Below, piece after piece: positions 9,220 through 20,141 of a DNA stretch of 64,000 nt (its first letter is position 1; each line of letters begins with the position of its first letter). The translations under genes were made by a program, and so were the position numbers. This DNA is from Pantoea ananatis LMG 2665. GTDB taxonomy: Bacteria; Pseudomonadota; Gammaproteobacteria; Enterobacterales; Enterobacteriaceae. The DNA lies in assembly GCF_000710035.2 (NCBI RefSeq), contig NZ_JMJJ01000010.1, forward strand, positions 310,001-374,000, read 5' to 3'. The notes under the pieces were generated by a model that ran no database searches, was not told the origin of the DNA, and saw only the letters and a list, made by a program, of their open reading frames with translations.

Positions 9220-12200
9220 ACCTGACCCGGCTGTTTATCTTCCGCCCGGTCGCCACGCTGCTGCTGACGATGGCGATTCTGCTGCTTGGCGTGCTGGGCT
9301 ACCGCCTGTTGCCGGTGGCCCCGCTGCCGCAGGTGGATTTCCCGACTATTATGGTTAATGCCAGCCTGGCCGGTGCCAGCCCGGAAACCATGGCGGCAAC
9401 GGTTGCCACGCCGCTGGAACGCTCGCTGGGGCAGATTGCCGGTATCACCGAGATGACCTCAAACAGCTCGCAGGGCTCCAGCACCATCATTTTACAATTC
9501 GAACTTAACCGGGATATCAACGGCGCGGCACGCGACGTGCAGGCGGCGATCAACGCGGCACGCAGCCTGCTGCCAAGCGCGATGGCATCGCTGCCGACCT
9601 ACCACAAAGCCAACCCCTCGGATGCGCCGATTGTCATGCTGGCGCTGACCTCCGCCACCCGCTCGCCGGGTGAGCTCTACGATCTGGCCGAAAGTAAAAT
9701 CGAACAGGCGATGGGGCAGATCAAGGGCGTGGGCGACGTGTCATTAATGGGAAGCTCGCTGCCTGCGGTCCGCATCGATCTGCAGCCGCTTAAGCTCATC
9801 CATGCGGGTATTTCGCTGGATACGGTGCGCAGCGCGGTGGCCAACAGCACCACCACGCTGCCTAAAGGCTCGCTGCAGGGCAGCAGCCAGTCGTGGATGG
9901 TGGACGGCAATGGCCAACTGGACAAAGCCGCCAGCTATCGCAACCTGATTATCAGCAACAAAGACGGCAATGTCGTGCGCCTGGGCGACGTCGCCAGCGT
10001 GTACGATTCAGTGGAGGATCGCTATCAGGCCGGCTTCCTCAATGCCCAACCGGCGGTCATGGTGGGCATCAAGCGCCAGGCGGGCGCCAACATGCTGGAC
10101 ACGATCGATGCCATCAAAGCCCGCCTGCCTGCCCTGGAAAAAGATCTGCCTGCCGATACTCAGCTTAAGGTGGTGGTGGACCGTTCGCCCGGCGTGCGCG
10201 CCTCGCTATACGATACCGAAGAAACGCTGCTGATTGCGGTGCTGCTGGTGATTGCGGTGGTGTTTGTCTTTTTACGCAACCTGCAGGCGGTGATTATTCC
10301 GGCCCTGGCGCTACCGGTCTCGCTGATCGGAACCTGTGCGGTAATGTACCTGCTGGGTTACAGCCTGGATAACCTGTCGCTGATGGCGCTGATCATCGCC
10401 ACGGGATTCGTGGTCGATGACGCCATCGTGGTGCTGGAAAATATCACCCGCCATATTGAAGCCGGCCAGCGCCCGCTGCGTGCGGCCATCCGCGGTGCGC
10501 GGGAGGTCAGCTTTACCGTGCTGTCGATGACGGTCTCGCTGATTGCCGTGTTTATTCCCATCCTGCTGATGGGCAGCCTGCTGGGGCGGCTGTTTCGCGA
10601 GTTTGCGATCACGCTAACCGTTTCCCTGGTGATTTCGATGTTTGTCTCGCTGAGCCTGACGCCGATGCTCTGCGCGCGGCTGCTGAAACCGAAACCCAAC
10701 GTGAGCAAGCGCCCGCATCCGCTCTATCAGTGGATTGAAAATCAGTTAAACCACGCGCTTGCGGCCTACTCGCGCGGTCTCAACTGGGTCATGCGCCATC
10801 AGAAACTGACCCTGTTCAGCCTGCTGCTCACCGTGCTGCTTAACCTGTTTCTCTATACGGTGGTGCAGAAAGGCTTTTTCCCCGAACAGGATACGGGCCT
10901 GCTGATGGGGGCCTTACGGGCGGATCAGAATATTTCGTTTCAGGCGATGAAGCCGAAGATGCTGCAGTTCACCAACATCATTCGGTCCGATCCTGCCGTT
11001 GAAAGCGTGATGTCATCCATGGGCAGCGGGATGTTTGGCTCGCGCAATAACGCCGACTTTTTTGTCCGGCTTAAAGCTTTTGACAAGCGTGATGCCACGG
11101 CCAGCCAGGTGGCTAACCGCTTAAGCCAGAAAACCAGTAAGATCCCCGGCGCGCAGCTGTTTCTGATGGCGGCGCAGGATCTGCACATCGGCGGGCGCAG
11201 TGCCAATGCCACCTATCAGTACAGCCTGCAGGCGGACGATCTGGCCCTGCTGCGCGAGTGGACGCCTAAAGTCCAGGCGGCACTGGCGGCGATTCCGCAG
11301 CTCAACAGCGTTGATTCCGATGCGCAAACCGGCGGTCAGGAAGTGATGCTGACGATCGACCGCGACCAGGCCACCCGGCTGGGGGTGAATGTGAAGATGC
11401 TGGACACGATGCTGAATAACGCGTTCAGCCAGCGCCAGATTGCCACGCTGTACCATACGCTCAATCAGTATCACGTGGTGATGTCGCTGCAGGACAGCGA
11501 TACCCGCGATCCGGCGATATTGCAGCAGCTGTACGTCATTAACGACAGCGGCGACCGCATTCCGCTGTCGGCCTTTGTCAGCTTCACGGGCGGCAATGCC
11601 CCGCTGACGGTGACGCATCAGGGGCAGTCAGCTACCAGCACCGTGGCCTTTAACCTGAATGACGGCGTCTCGCTGGAGCAGGCAGAGGCGCTGATCAAAC
11701 AGGCGATGGCCCAGATTGGCTTGCCCTCAACCATTCAGGCGGGCTATGCCGGCACAGCGGCCGAATTTAATCAACTGACCGCCACGATGCCGTGGCTGAT
11801 TGTGGCGGCGCTGGTGGCGGTCTATATCGTTCTTGGCGTGCTGTATGAGAGCTATATTCATCCGCTGACGATTCTGTCGACATTGCCCTCGGCGGGCGTG
11901 GGCGCGCTGCTGCTGCTGTTACTGACCAATACGCAGCTCACGGTGATCGCGCTGATCGGCATTATCCTGTTGATCGGTATCGTAAAAAAGAACGCGATTA
12001 TGATGATCGACTTTGCCATTGATGCCGAGCGGCGGCTTGGCCTGTCACCGCAGCAGGCGATTACCCAGGCCTGCCTGATGCGTTTTCGCCCCATTATGAT
12101 GACCACGCTGGCCGCGTTCTTCGGGGCGCTGCCGCTGGCGTTGGGCAGCGGCGGTGATGCCGACTTACGCAGCCCGCTCGGCATTGCCATCGCCGGGGGG

Positions 12201-12317
12201 TTAGCGCTGAGCCAGCTGCTGACGCTGTTTACCACACCGGTTATTTATCTGTGGCTCGATCGCCTGAGCCGTGCCACCCAACGTCAATGGCGTCGTCTGC
12301 GCCATGCGGGAACCTGA
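9216..12317 (+). CDS. mdtC: RND efflux pump subunit MdtC
   Basis: Second RND subunit, 1033 residues, paralogous to the preceding gene along its whole length ([16 protein letters not shown] start, [13 protein letters not shown] relay motif, [18 protein letters not shown] near the end). In the E. coli complex MdtC carries the drug-binding role and MdtB the proton translocation. It lacks the Ser/Thr-rich insertion seen in its partner. The gene overlaps mdtB by 4 bp and is followed after 3 bp by the outer-membrane factor gene. Confidence 0.95.
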   Translation: MNLTRLFIFRPVATLLLTMAILLLGVLGYRLLPVAPLPQVDFPTIMVNASLAGASPETMAATVATPLERSLGQIAGITEMTSNSSQGSSTIILQFELNRDINGAARDVQAAINAARSLLPSAMASLPTYHKANPSDAPIVMLALTSATRSPGELYDLAESKIEQAMGQIKGVGDVSLMGSSLPAVRIDLQPLKLIHAGISLDTVRSAVANSTTTLPKGSLQGSSQSWMVDGNGQLDKAASYRNLIISNKDGNVVRLGDVASVYDSVEDRYQAGFLNAQPAVMVGIKRQAGANMLDTIDAIKARLPALEKDLPADTQLKVVVDRSPGVRASLYDTEETLLIAVLLVIAVVFVFLRNLQAVIIPALALPVSLIGTCAVMYLLGYSLDNLSLMALIIATGFVVDDAIVVLENITRHIEAGQRPLRAAIRGAREVSFTVLSMTVSLIAVFIPILLMGSLLGRLFREFAITLTVSLVISMFVSLSLTPMLCARLLKPKPNVSKRPHPLYQWIENQLNHALAAYSRGLNWVMRHQKLTLFSLLLTVLLNLFLYTVVQKGFFPEQDTGLLMGALRADQNISFQAMKPKMLQFTNIIRSDPAVESVMSSMGSGMFGSRNNADFFVRLKAFDKRDATASQVANRLSQKTSKIPGAQLFLMAAQDLHIGGRSANATYQYSLQADDLALLREWTPKVQAALAAIPQLNSVDSDAQTGGQEVMLTIDRDQATRLGVNVKMLDTMLNNAFSQRQIATLYHTLNQYHVVMSLQDSDTRDPAILQQLYVINDSGDRIPLSAFVSFTGGNAPLTVTHQGQSATSTVAFNLNDGVSLEQAEALIKQAMAQIGLPSTIQAGYAGTAAEFNQLTATMPWLIVAALVAVYIVLGVLYESYIHPLTILSTLPSAGVGALLLLLLTNTQLTVIALIGIILLIGIVKKNAIMMIDFAIDAERRLGLSPQQAITQACLMRFRPIMMTTLAAFFGALPLALGSGGDADLRSPLGIAIAGGLALSQLLTLFTTPVIYLWLDRLSRATQRQWRRLRHAGT

Positions 12318-12320
12318 ATC

Positions 12321-13706
12321 ATGAAATCACGTCTTCCGGCCGTGCTGGTGCTGCTGTTGAGCGGCTGTACTGTTGGCCCCGATTACCAACGCCCTTTGAT
12401 GGCGATGCCGGTTCACTACAAAGAGGCCAGAGGCTGGCAGCAGGCGACGCCCCAGGACGATCGGCACAAGGGCGAATGGTGGTCGGTGTACCAGGATGCC
12501 ACGCTAAACAGCCTGCTCAGTCAGGTCAGCCTCTCTAACCAGAATGTGGCTGAATACGCGGCGCAGTATCGCCAGGCGCAGGCGCTGGTGGCGCAGTCCC
12601 GGGCGGCGCTGTTTCCCACCCTGGATTATGACGCCAGTACGACGCGGAGCGGCAGCCACACTGACAGCACGCGCACCACCAGCAGCAGCCATCAGGCGGC
12701 GCTGAATGCCAGTTGGGAGCTGGATTTATGGGGCAAACTGCGTCGGACACGGGAAGAGGATCAGGCCAGCGCGCAGGCCAGCGCAGCGGAACTCGCCAAT
12801 ATCACCCTGAGCGCCCAGACCGAGCTGGCGGAAGACTACTTCCAGTTGCGCATCATGGACGAAAAAATTGGTTTGTATCAGCAGAGCATCGCCGCCTATC
12901 AGCGCTATCTGAGCGTGATACAGAACCAGTATCAGGCGGGAACGGAATCCCGTGCCACGGTGGCACAGGCGCAGCAACAGCTGGAGAGCGCCAGCGCCTC
13001 GGCCCAGGATTATCAGTGGCAGCGCGCCCAGATGGAACATGCGATCGCCCTGCTGGTGGGCAAAGCGCCTGCGGATTTCAGCCTGCCTGCCGCAACCCTG
13101 ACGGCAACCTTACCGGCGATCCCCGGCGGCTTACCGGCCGAACTGCTGCAGCGCCGTCCCGATATCGCCATGGCCGAGCGTAAAATGGCGGCAGCCAACG
13201 CGGCGATCGGGGTTGCCACCGCCGGGTACTATCCCGATCTCACCCTCAGCGCCAGCGGCGGCGTGAGCGCCTCTGCGCTGCATAACCTGTTCGCGTTACC
13301 TAACCGTGTCTGGTCGCTGGGACCCGAGCTGAGCGGCTCGCTGCTGGACTTTGGCGCCACCTCGGCCAGTGTGGATCAGGCCCGCGCTGCCTACGATGCC
13401 AGCGTGGCGAACTATCGACAGACGGTGCTGACGGCGATGCAGGATGTCGAAGACCGCCTGGTGGAACTGAACACGCTGCAGGGCGAAATCGCCGCACAGC
13501 AGCGCGCCACCGCCGCCGCGCAGACTTCGGCGCAGGTCACACGCAATCAGTATGAGGCCGGGATGATTGACTATCTGGATGTGGCGACAACCGAAAACAG
13601 CAGCCTGAGCGCGCAACAAAGTTTACTGACGCTGAAAAGCACACAGTGGGTCAGTAGCGTGGCGCTGATCGCGGCGCTGGGCGGCGGCTGGCATACCGCA
13701 CCATGA
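12321..13706 (+). CDS. Outer-membrane efflux lipoprotein, NodT/OprM family
   Basis: TolC-type channel component of 461 residues with a lipoprotein signal peptide and lipobox LLSGC near residue 15, the CTVGPDYQRP start typical of RND outer-membrane lipoproteins, and the two repeats with RRPDIAMAERKMAAANAAIGVA and the final VSSVALIAALGGGW motif. It lies 3 bp after mdtC, so it is co-transcribed and likely serves MdtABC. E. coli uses the unlinked TolC for this pump and has mdtD-baeSR in this position; the present operon has a built-in exit duct instead. Confidence 0.9.
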   Translation: MKSRLPAVLVLLLSGCTVGPDYQRPLMAMPVHYKEARGWQQATPQDDRHKGEWWSVYQDATLNSLLSQVSLSNQNVAEYAAQYRQAQALVAQSRAALFPTLDYDASTTRSGSHTDSTRTTSSSHQAALNASWELDLWGKLRRTREEDQASAQASAAELANITLSAQTELAEDYFQLRIMDEKIGLYQQSIAAYQRYLSVIQNQYQAGTESRATVAQAQQQLESASASAQDYQWQRAQMEHAIALLVGKAPADFSLPAATLTATLPAIPGGLPAELLQRRPDIAMAERKMAAANAAIGVATAGYYPDLTLSASGGVSASALHNLFALPNRVWSLGPELSGSLLDFGATSASVDQARAAYDASVANYRQTVLTAMQDVEDRLVELNTLQGEIAAQQRATAAAQTSAQVTRNQYEAGMIDYLDVATTENSSLSAQQSLLTLKSTQWVSSVALIAALGGGWHTAP

Positions 13707-13802
13707 AGGCGGCATAGCGCTGAAATCTGCCAATAATCAGTTGTCGATTACGGCTAAATCCTGCATCGTGAGTGGCTATTTTTAAGATGCTAAGGAGCCG
13801 GC

Positions 13803-15953
13803 ATGTTATTCACCTTTTTCCGCCTGGTATTCCGCCTGCTGTGGCGGGTTGAACTCCGGGGCGATCTCGCTGAACTGCATAAGCAGAAGGTGCTGATTAC
13901 CCCGAATCACACCTCGTTTCTGGATGGGGCGCTGCTGGCGCTGTTTCTGCCCATCAAACCGGTTTTTGCGATTTACTCATCGATCAGCGAGCACTGGTTT
14001 TTACGTCTCATCAAGCCGTACGTGGATTTTGTTCCGCTCGATCCCACTAAACCTTTGGGGCTGAAGCAGCTGGTGCGGCTGATCGACAGCGGGCGTCCGG
14101 TGGTCATTTTCCCGGAAGGCCGGATTACCGTCACCGGATCGCTGATGAAAATTTACAGCGGGGCCGGATTTGTCGCGGCAAAATCTGGTGCCACCGTGGT
14201 GCCGATGCGCATTGAAGGCGCCGAGTTTACGCCGTTTGGTCGCCTGGCGGGCGTCTTTAAGCGTCGTTTGTTTCCGCGCATCACACTCAGCATTTTACCC
14301 GGCACCCATATTCCGATGCCTGAAGCGAAACGCGCCCGTGATCGTCGCGTGCTGGCCGGTGAACACCTGCATCACATTATGATGGAAGCACGCATGGCCG
14401 TGCGCCCACGGGAAACCCTGTTTGAGGCTTTCCTCAATGCCCGCCAGCGCTACGGCGCGTTTAAACGCTGCATTGAAGATGTGAATTTCAAACCGGACAG
14501 CTATACCGGTTTACTGAAAAAAGCGTTGGGCGTCGGACGGATTCTGGAGCGTTACAGTCAGCCCAACGAGTACGTAGGGCTGCTGCTGCCTAACGCCACG
14601 GTCACCGCGGCGGCTATCCTGGGCGCTTCCCTGCGTGGGCGCGTGCCTGCGATGCTGAACTATACCGCTGGCGTAAGCGGCATGCGCGCGGCGCTGACCG
14701 CATCAAAAGTGAAAACCGTGTTTACGTCCCGCCAGTTTCTGGACAAGGGCAACCTGTGGCACCTGCCGCAGGGCCTGACAGAGGTACAGTGGATCTACCT
14801 GGAAGATCTGAAGGATACCGTCACGCTCAAAGACAAGCTCTGGATACTGGCGCATCTGATCGCGCCGCGCCAGGCCCAGGTGGCGCAGCAGCCGGAAGAG
14901 GCCGCGATGGTGCTGTTTACGTCGGGATCGGAAGGCCATCCCAAAGGCGTTGTGCACTCGCACAAAAGCCTGCTGGCCAACGTTGAACAGATCCGTACCG
15001 TGGCAGACTTTACGCCGCGCGACCGTTTTATGTCGGCCCTGCCGCTGTTTCATGCTTTTGGCCTGACCGTGGGGCTGTTTACACCGCTGATGACCGGGGC
15101 GCAGGTCTTTCTCTATCCCAGCCCGCTGCACTACCGGATCGTGCCGGAGCTGGTTTACGACCGTAACTGCACCGTTCTGTTTGGGACCTCCACCTTCCTG
15201 GGCAACTATGCCCGCTTTGCCCAGCCCTATGACTTTGCGCGACTGCGCTACGTGGTGGCCGGGGCAGAGAAGTTGCAGGAAACCACGCGCCAGCTGTATA
15301 TGGACAAGTACGGCATTCGTATTCTGGAAGGCTATGGCGTCACCGAATGCGCGCCGGTGGTGGCGATCAACGTGCCGATGGCCGCGAAAGCGCATACCGT
15401 GGGCCGTATCCTGCCGGGAATGGATTCTCGCCTGATGTCGGTGCCGGGCATCGAAAACGGCGGGCAGCTACAGCTGCGTGGCCCTAACATCATGAAGGGC
15501 TATCTGCGGGTCGAGAACCCCGGCGTGCTGGAAACCCCGGCCGCTGATAACGGCGAAGGCCAGAGTGAAGCGGGCTGGTACGATACCGGCGATATCGTCA
15601 GCTTTGATGAGGGCGGCTTCTGCCAGATTCAGGGGCGAGCCAAACGCTTTGCCAAAATAGCCGGTGAGATGGTGTCACTGGAGGTGGTCGAGCAGATTGC
15701 CCTGAAGGCCTCTTCGGATAAACAGCATGCGGCCTCGCTGCGCCCTGACGGTAATCGAGGTGAAGCATTGGTGCTGTTTACTACCGACAGCGAACTGGCA
15801 CGCGAGAGCCTGCAAAAAGCCGCGCGTGAGCTGGGGGCTGCCGAGCTGGCCGTACCACGCGACATTCGCGTGGTAAAAACGTTGCCCCTTCTGGGCAGTG
15901 GTAAACCTGACTATGTCACGCTGAAAAACATGGCGGAAGAGGAACAGGCATGA
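13803..15953 (+). CDS. aas: Bifunctional acyltransferase / acyl-ACP synthetase Aas
   Basis: Re-acylates 2-lysophosphatidylethanolamine at the inner membrane. The N-terminal PlsC-like domain shows NHTSFLDG (HX4D) and [10 protein letters not shown]; the C-terminal AMP-binding domain shows [24 protein letters not shown] and the YDTGDIV/GR(A)KRFAKIAGE motifs. 716 residues, as in E. coli (719). AAGGAG sits just upstream of the ATG. It overlaps lplT by 4 bp. In E. coli omrA/omrB lie next to this gene; here the efflux operon intervenes. Confidence 0.96.
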   Translation: MLFTFFRLVFRLLWRVELRGDLAELHKQKVLITPNHTSFLDGALLALFLPIKPVFAIYSSISEHWFLRLIKPYVDFVPLDPTKPLGLKQLVRLIDSGRPVVIFPEGRITVTGSLMKIYSGAGFVAAKSGATVVPMRIEGAEFTPFGRLAGVFKRRLFPRITLSILPGTHIPMPEAKRARDRRVLAGEHLHHIMMEARMAVRPRETLFEAFLNARQRYGAFKRCIEDVNFKPDSYTGLLKKALGVGRILERYSQPNEYVGLLLPNATVTAAAILGASLRGRVPAMLNYTAGVSGMRAALTASKVKTVFTSRQFLDKGNLWHLPQGLTEVQWIYLEDLKDTVTLKDKLWILAHLIAPRQAQVAQQPEEAAMVLFTSGSEGHPKGVVHSHKSLLANVEQIRTVADFTPRDRFMSALPLFHAFGLTVGLFTPLMTGAQVFLYPSPLHYRIVPELVYDRNCTVLFGTSTFLGNYARFAQPYDFARLRYVVAGAEKLQETTRQLYMDKYGIRILEGYGVTECAPVVAINVPMAAKAHTVGRILPGMDSRLMSVPGIENGGQLQLRGPNIMKGYLRVENPGVLETPAADNGEGQSEAGWYDTGDIVSFDEGGFCQIQGRAKRFAKIAGEMVSLEVVEQIALKASSDKQHAASLRPDGNRGEALVLFTTDSELARESLQKAARELGAAELAVPRDIRVVKTLPLLGSGKPDYVTLKNMAEEEQA

Positions 15954-17143
15954 TCGTAGAACGTGATGCGCCGTTATTGTCGCGCGGCATGATAGCGGTA
16001 ATGGTGGCGCAGTTTTTCTCCGCGTTCGGCGATAATGCCCTGCTGTTTGCCACCCTGGCATTATTAAAAAACCAGTTCTATCCCGACTGGAGCCAGCCGA
16101 TCCTGCAGATGCTGTTTGTGGCAACCTATATCCTGCTGGCCCCGTTTGTGGGGCAGATGGCGGACAGCTTTGCCAAAGGGCGGGTCATGATGTTCGCCAA
16201 CAGCCTGAAGCTACTGGGTGCGATGATCATCTGCTTTGGCTTCAATCCCTTCCTGGGTTACACCCTGGTGGGGATCGGCGCGGCGGCGTATTCGCCCGCC
16301 AAATACGGCATTCTTGTGGAAATCGCCCATGACGAGAAGCTGGTCAAAGCCAACGGGCTGATGGAAGCTTCCACCATTGCGGCGATCTTACTGGGCTCGG
16401 TGGCGGGCGGCATCCTGGCTGACTGGAACCTGGTTGCCGCGCTGGCGGTCTGTGCCTTGACCTATGCCGTGGCGGTAACGGCGAACCTGTTTATCCCCAA
16501 ACTGCACGCCGCGCGTCCCGGCCAGAGCTGGAACTTCGCGGCCATGCTGCGCAGCTTTATTGCCGCAACGCGCGTACTGTGGAACAACGCTGAAACGCGT
16601 TTCTCCCTGCTCGGGACCAGCATGTTCTGGGGTGCAGGCGTCACGCTGCGTTTTCTGCTGGTGTTGTGGGTGCCGGTAGCGTTGGGGATCCAGGATAACA
16701 AAACCCCGACCACGCTGAATGCCATGGTGGCGGTCGGTATCGTCGTGGGCGCGGCGCTGGCGGCCAGGCTGGTTACGCTGGAGACTGTGCGCCGCTGTAT
16801 GCCTGCCGGTGTGCTGATTGGGATCGTGGTGGTAATTTTCTCGCTGCAACATACGCTGCTGAATGCTTACCTGCTGCTGTTAGTGATTGGCGTACTCGGC
16901 GGTTTCTTCGTGGTTCCGCTTAACGCGCTGCTGCAGGAGCGGGGCAAACAGAGCGTGGGATCCGGTAATGCCATCGCGGTACAGAACCTCGTTGAAAACA
17001 CCGCCATGCTGGTGATGCTTGGGCTGTATACCTTAGCCATTCGGGCTGGCGCGCCCGCGGTGGCGACCGGCATGGGCTTCGGCGCACTGTTTGCACTGGC
17101 GATTGCCGTGCTGTGGCTGTGGCGGCCGTCCTCCCGCCCTTGA
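15950..17143 (+). CDS. lplT: Lysophospholipid flippase LplT
   Basis: Major-facilitator protein of 397 residues with about 12 hydrophobic segments. It moves lysophosphatidylethanolamine from the outer to the inner leaflet so that Aas can re-acylate it. The start [33 protein letters not shown] matches the family in pieces (FSAFGDNA motif). The start codon overlaps the aas stop, so the two products are coupled. A strong terminator follows. Confidence 0.96.
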   Translation: MIVERDAPLLSRGMIAVMVAQFFSAFGDNALLFATLALLKNQFYPDWSQPILQMLFVATYILLAPFVGQMADSFAKGRVMMFANSLKLLGAMIICFGFNPFLGYTLVGIGAAAYSPAKYGILVEIAHDEKLVKANGLMEASTIAAILLGSVAGGILADWNLVAALAVCALTYAVAVTANLFIPKLHAARPGQSWNFAAMLRSFIAATRVLWNNAETRFSLLGTSMFWGAGVTLRFLLVLWVPVALGIQDNKTPTTLNAMVAVGIVVGAALAARLVTLETVRRCMPAGVLIGIVVVIFSLQHTLLNAYLLLLVIGVLGGFFVVPLNALLQERGKQSVGSGNAIAVQNLVENTAMLVMLGLYTLAIRAGAPAVATGMGFGALFALAIAVLWLWRPSSRP

Positions 17144-17150
17144 TGTCACC

Positions 17151-17185
17151 ACGGCGGGGCGCGCTGGCCCCGCCGTTTGGCTTTT
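17151..17185 (+). terminator. Terminator of aas-lplT
   Basis: Perfect 10-bp stem ACGGCGGGGC (17151-17160) / GCCCCGCCGT (17167-17176) with a 6-base loop and a T-rich tail, starting 7 bp after the lplT stop. Confidence 0.85.
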
Positions 17186-17378
17186 CCTTCCTGCCTCGAA
17201 ATCAACGTCTCTCCCTCTGTCACAATCCTTTAATTACCGATGCAGTATATTCAAAATAATATAGTTTGTTTGGTGATTGTTTTTGTTTGTTATTTTATTT
17301 TATTTTATTCACGATAATTTTTTACGATGCATAATTAATTTAAACTTGAAATCGAATTCAACGTTAAAAAATTTGAAA

Positions 17379-17405
17379 TAAATATTTATTTAATATTGCC
17401 GATTA
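17379..17405 (+). promoter_or_regulatory. Probable sigma-28 (FliA) flagellar promoter
   Basis: TAAA at 17379-17382, a 15-bp spacer, then GCCGATTA at 17398-17405. The FliA consensus is TAAA-N15-GCCGATAA, so there is one mismatch. It lies about 55 bp upstream of the chemoreceptor start codon, in a strongly AT-rich intergenic region (17186-17458). Confidence 0.75.
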
Positions 17406-17458
17406 ATTTCTGGCTTCCTTCGGGAATTAGCTCGGAGGAAAGAAAGGAGCTCGGTTTA

Positions 17459-19108
17459 ATGAATATGACGCAAAGACTCTCTCTGGCTTTTTCGCTTTTA
17501 GCAGGTTCGTTAATTATTCTAGGGATCGTAACTATCTCACTTCTCGCGGGTTTTCAGGCGCGATTTGAATATGTGCAGGTCAACACGATTGATTCGCTCA
17601 AGGTGCTGAACCGGTTGGTGGACGAAAGTAATCGCCTCTCCGTGGCGTTATATCGTCATCAGACCGAAGACGAGATCGGTAAACTGGCCAGCCTTGAAGC
17701 TGTGATCCAAAAACGCATTGAGGATATTTCGACATTAACAAAATATTATGTCGATAATGATATTACTAATGACGAGGATCGGGCGATGACGGATAAGTCA
17801 CTCCAGCTGATCGCGGCGGTAAAACAAAACCTTCCGGCGTTTCTTAACGCCTCCCGATCGCATCAGAACGCACTCAGCCTGGCGCTGTTAAGTGATGATG
17901 AAGGCATCGGCGGCGCCATCACCCAACTCAAAAGCAGTTATCGCAATCAGTTTGACTTTAACAGCAAAATTGGCGAAGCGTTGCGCCTGCAAAACCAACA
18001 TATCTACCTGCAGACCAAATGGGGCATGGCCGCCGGTATTGCCCTGACGATTATCGGGCTGGGCATGCTGACGATCTTCACCATCCTGCGCGTCCGCCGC
18101 AGCCTGAAGGCCATCGGTGATGTGATGGAGCGCGCCAGCACCCGTCTTGATCTCTCCCTAAAGGCGGATGACAGTCGCCGCGATGAAGTCGGCATCATGG
18201 CGCGGTCGTATAATCGCCTGATGGAAAGCATCTCTTCTGCCCTGCACGCGGTCAGCAGCGCCTCACAGTCGGTCAGCAGTGCATCGGCACAGATTGCGGC
18301 AGGCAATGAAGATTTGTCGGCCCGCACGGAAGAGCAGGCGGCCTCGCTGGAGCAAACCGCGGCCAGCATGACCCAAATCAGCGAAACCGTCAGGCAGACC
18401 GCAGACAACACGCGCCAGGCAAGTCACCTTGCAGAAAACACGCGCAATCTCTCTGACACCAGTTCTGCGGCACTCAATACCATGCTGAATACCATGGCCT
18501 CGATTCGCGACAGTTCGGGCAAGGTGGGCGACATCATCACCCTGATTGAAGGCATTGCGTTTCAGACCAACATTCTGGCGCTCAATGCGGCGGTTGAAGC
18601 GGCACGTGCCGGCGAACATGGGCGCGGCTTTGCCGTCGTAGCAGGCGAAGTGCGCAACCTGTCGCAGCGTTCCACCACCGCTGCCCGTGAAATCAAAGGG
18701 CTGATTCAGTCGTCGAACGCGTTGATCGAATCGGGAACCTCCCAGGCGGATAACGTGAACCACAATATGGAGACGATGCGCGGTGCGGTCAGTCAGGTCA
18801 CCGATCTGGTTAACGAAATCGCTGCGGCGGCCACCGAGCAGAGTCAGGGAATTTCGCAGGTCCATCAGGCGGTCAATCAGATGGACGATGTGACTCAGCA
18901 GAATGCGGCCCTGGTCGAAGAAGCCTCAGCCGCGTCGCTCTCTCTACAGGAACAGGCCGATACGCTTGCTGCGCTGGTGCGGAAGTTTACGCTTGCCGGT
19001 CCGTCGGCCTCAGGGGAGACGCCACAGCGCAACCCTGCAGCCGTCAGGGCACCTAAACCGGTGCTGGCACTGGCGACAAGTGGGCAGGATAACTGGCAGC
19101 GTTTTTAA
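17459..19108 (+). CDS. Methyl-accepting chemotaxis protein
   Basis: Transmembrane chemoreceptor, 549 residues from the ATG at 17459, chosen because AAAGGAG precedes it at 9 bp; an in-frame start 21 codons upstream has none and would overlap the sigma-28 promoter. It has TM1 (about residues 8-32), a periplasmic ligand domain of the four-helix type, TM2 (about 190-212), a HAMP domain, and the signalling hairpin tip NILALNAAVEAARAGEHGRG near residues 369-388. The protein ends in NWQRF, which resembles the NWETF tether for CheR/CheB. Ligand unknown. Confidence 0.92.
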   Translation: MNMTQRLSLAFSLLAGSLIILGIVTISLLAGFQARFEYVQVNTIDSLKVLNRLVDESNRLSVALYRHQTEDEIGKLASLEAVIQKRIEDISTLTKYYVDNDITNDEDRAMTDKSLQLIAAVKQNLPAFLNASRSHQNALSLALLSDDEGIGGAITQLKSSYRNQFDFNSKIGEALRLQNQHIYLQTKWGMAAGIALTIIGLGMLTIFTILRVRRSLKAIGDVMERASTRLDLSLKADDSRRDEVGIMARSYNRLMESISSALHAVSSASQSVSSASAQIAAGNEDLSARTEEQAASLEQTAASMTQISETVRQTADNTRQASHLAENTRNLSDTSSAALNTMLNTMASIRDSSGKVGDIITLIEGIAFQTNILALNAAVEAARAGEHGRGFAVVAGEVRNLSQRSTTAAREIKGLIQSSNALIESGTSQADNVNHNMETMRGAVSQVTDLVNEIAAAATEQSQGISQVHQAVNQMDDVTQQNAALVEEASAASLSLQEQADTLAALVRKFTLAGPSASGETPQRNPAAVRAPKPVLALATSGQDNWQRF

Positions 19109-19166
19109 GCGGACGGTTTGAAAATATAACGAAAGGTCGGCGGTCAGTTACGCCAGACTGAAAGCC

Positions 19167-19196
19167 GCGTGCGCACGCAGTGCGCACGCTTTTTTA
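19167..19196. terminator. Bidirectional terminator between chemoreceptor and ridA
   Basis: Perfect 10-bp stem GCGTGCGCAC / GTGCGCACGC with loop GCA, followed by TTTTTT. It sits between two convergent genes; the T run is best for the + strand transcript. Confidence 0.85.
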
Positions 19197-19583
19197 TCAG
19201 CGACGCAGCGCGATCGCTTCAATCTCAATCTTCACATCTTTGGGCAGACGGGCCACTTCCACGCAGGAGCGCGCCGGGAAGGGCGCATTGTGCTCGGTAA
19301 AGAAGGCTTCGTAGGTGGCGTTTACGGTCGCAAAGTCATTTAAATCTTTCACGAATACCGTGGTTTTCACGATATCGGCAACCTTCAGGCCCGCCGCTTC
19401 GACGATCGCCTTCACGTTTTCCAGCGACTGGCGCGCCTGTGCCGATACGTCTTCAGCAACGTCGCCCGTGGCCGGGTTCACCGGAATCTGACCCGAGGTG
19501 ATGATCATGCTGCCGAGATCAACGCCCTGCACGTAGGGGCCGATAGCCGCTGGGGCTTTTTCCGTACTGATTTCACGAGACAT
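19197..19583 (-). CDS. ridA: 2-iminobutanoate/2-iminopropanoate deaminase RidA
   Basis: Small YjgF/YER057c/UK114-family enzyme that hydrolyses reactive enamine/imine intermediates made by PLP enzymes. IGPYVQGVDLG at the start, the ITSGQIPVNP block, the SCVEVARLPKDVKIEIEAIA end and the substrate arginine (ARSCVEV) are seen. Start taken at the second of two Met codons, as in E. coli. It lies downstream of pyrBI on the same strand, as in E. coli. Confidence 0.96.
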   Translation of the reverse strand: MSREISTEKAPAAIGPYVQGVDLGSMIITSGQIPVNPATGDVAEDVSAQARQSLENVKAIVEAAGLKVADIVKTTVFVKDLNDFATVNATYEAFFTEHNAPFPARSCVEVARLPKDVKIEIEAIALRR

Positions 19584-19665
19584 CATTTCTCCTTAGAGTA
19601 AGGCCGGGGCAGCAAAGGCGCTGCCCGCCATAAAACGCGGTTCATTATAAGCGCGGCAGGGCCGA

Positions 19666-20130
19666 TTAAAAGTGACCCAATACCACATGACGGGCGAACT
19701 CTTTCTCACAGTATTTACACTTGAGGTGTACCTCATCGGCGCGGTGCTTAACGGCGAAGCTGGAGAACACCGGTTCGCTGCGGCTGATGCAGTTGCTGTT
19801 CGGGCAGGTCAGCACCCGATCGATGCGATCCGGTAGCGCAGGGGCGATCTTGGCCACCACTTCATAGTCATCAATGCGGTTGACGGTGGCGTGCGGCGCA
19901 TAAAACGCCAGCTGATTGATCTGATCTTCCGTGAGATAGGTGTTCTCGATCTTAATCAAATCTTTGCGGCCCATCTCCCCCGACGGCAGATTCAGGCCGA
20001 TGGTGATGCGCTGGTCGGTTTCGGTCAGGCGAAACAGCGACAGGAGCTTAAAGCCTACCTGCGCAGGGATGTGATCGATAACCGTGCCGTTTTTGATGGC
20101 TTCGACCTGCAGTTTGTTATCCTGGCTCAT
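19666..20130 (-). CDS. pyrI: Aspartate carbamoyltransferase regulatory chain
   Basis: 154-residue allosteric subunit that binds ATP/CTP and joins PyrB catalytic trimers through a zinc site. The nucleotide-binding N-terminus ([18 protein letters not shown]) and the four zinc cysteines (CPNSNC and CKYC) are present. It follows pyrB by 11 bp in one operon. Confidence 0.97.
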   Translation of the reverse strand: MSQDNKLQVEAIKNGTVIDHIPAQVGFKLLSLFRLTETDQRITIGLNLPSGEMGRKDLIKIENTYLTEDQINQLAFYAPHATVNRIDDYEVVAKIAPALPDRIDRVLTCPNSNCISRSEPVFSSFAVKHRADEVHLKCKYCEKEFARHVVLGHF

Positions 20131-20141
20131 ACTGTCACTCC

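Noticed and set aside
14703-15395. 230-codon frame antisense to aas
   Set aside because: Low-complexity His/Gln/Arg composition typical of a reverse-frame shadow.
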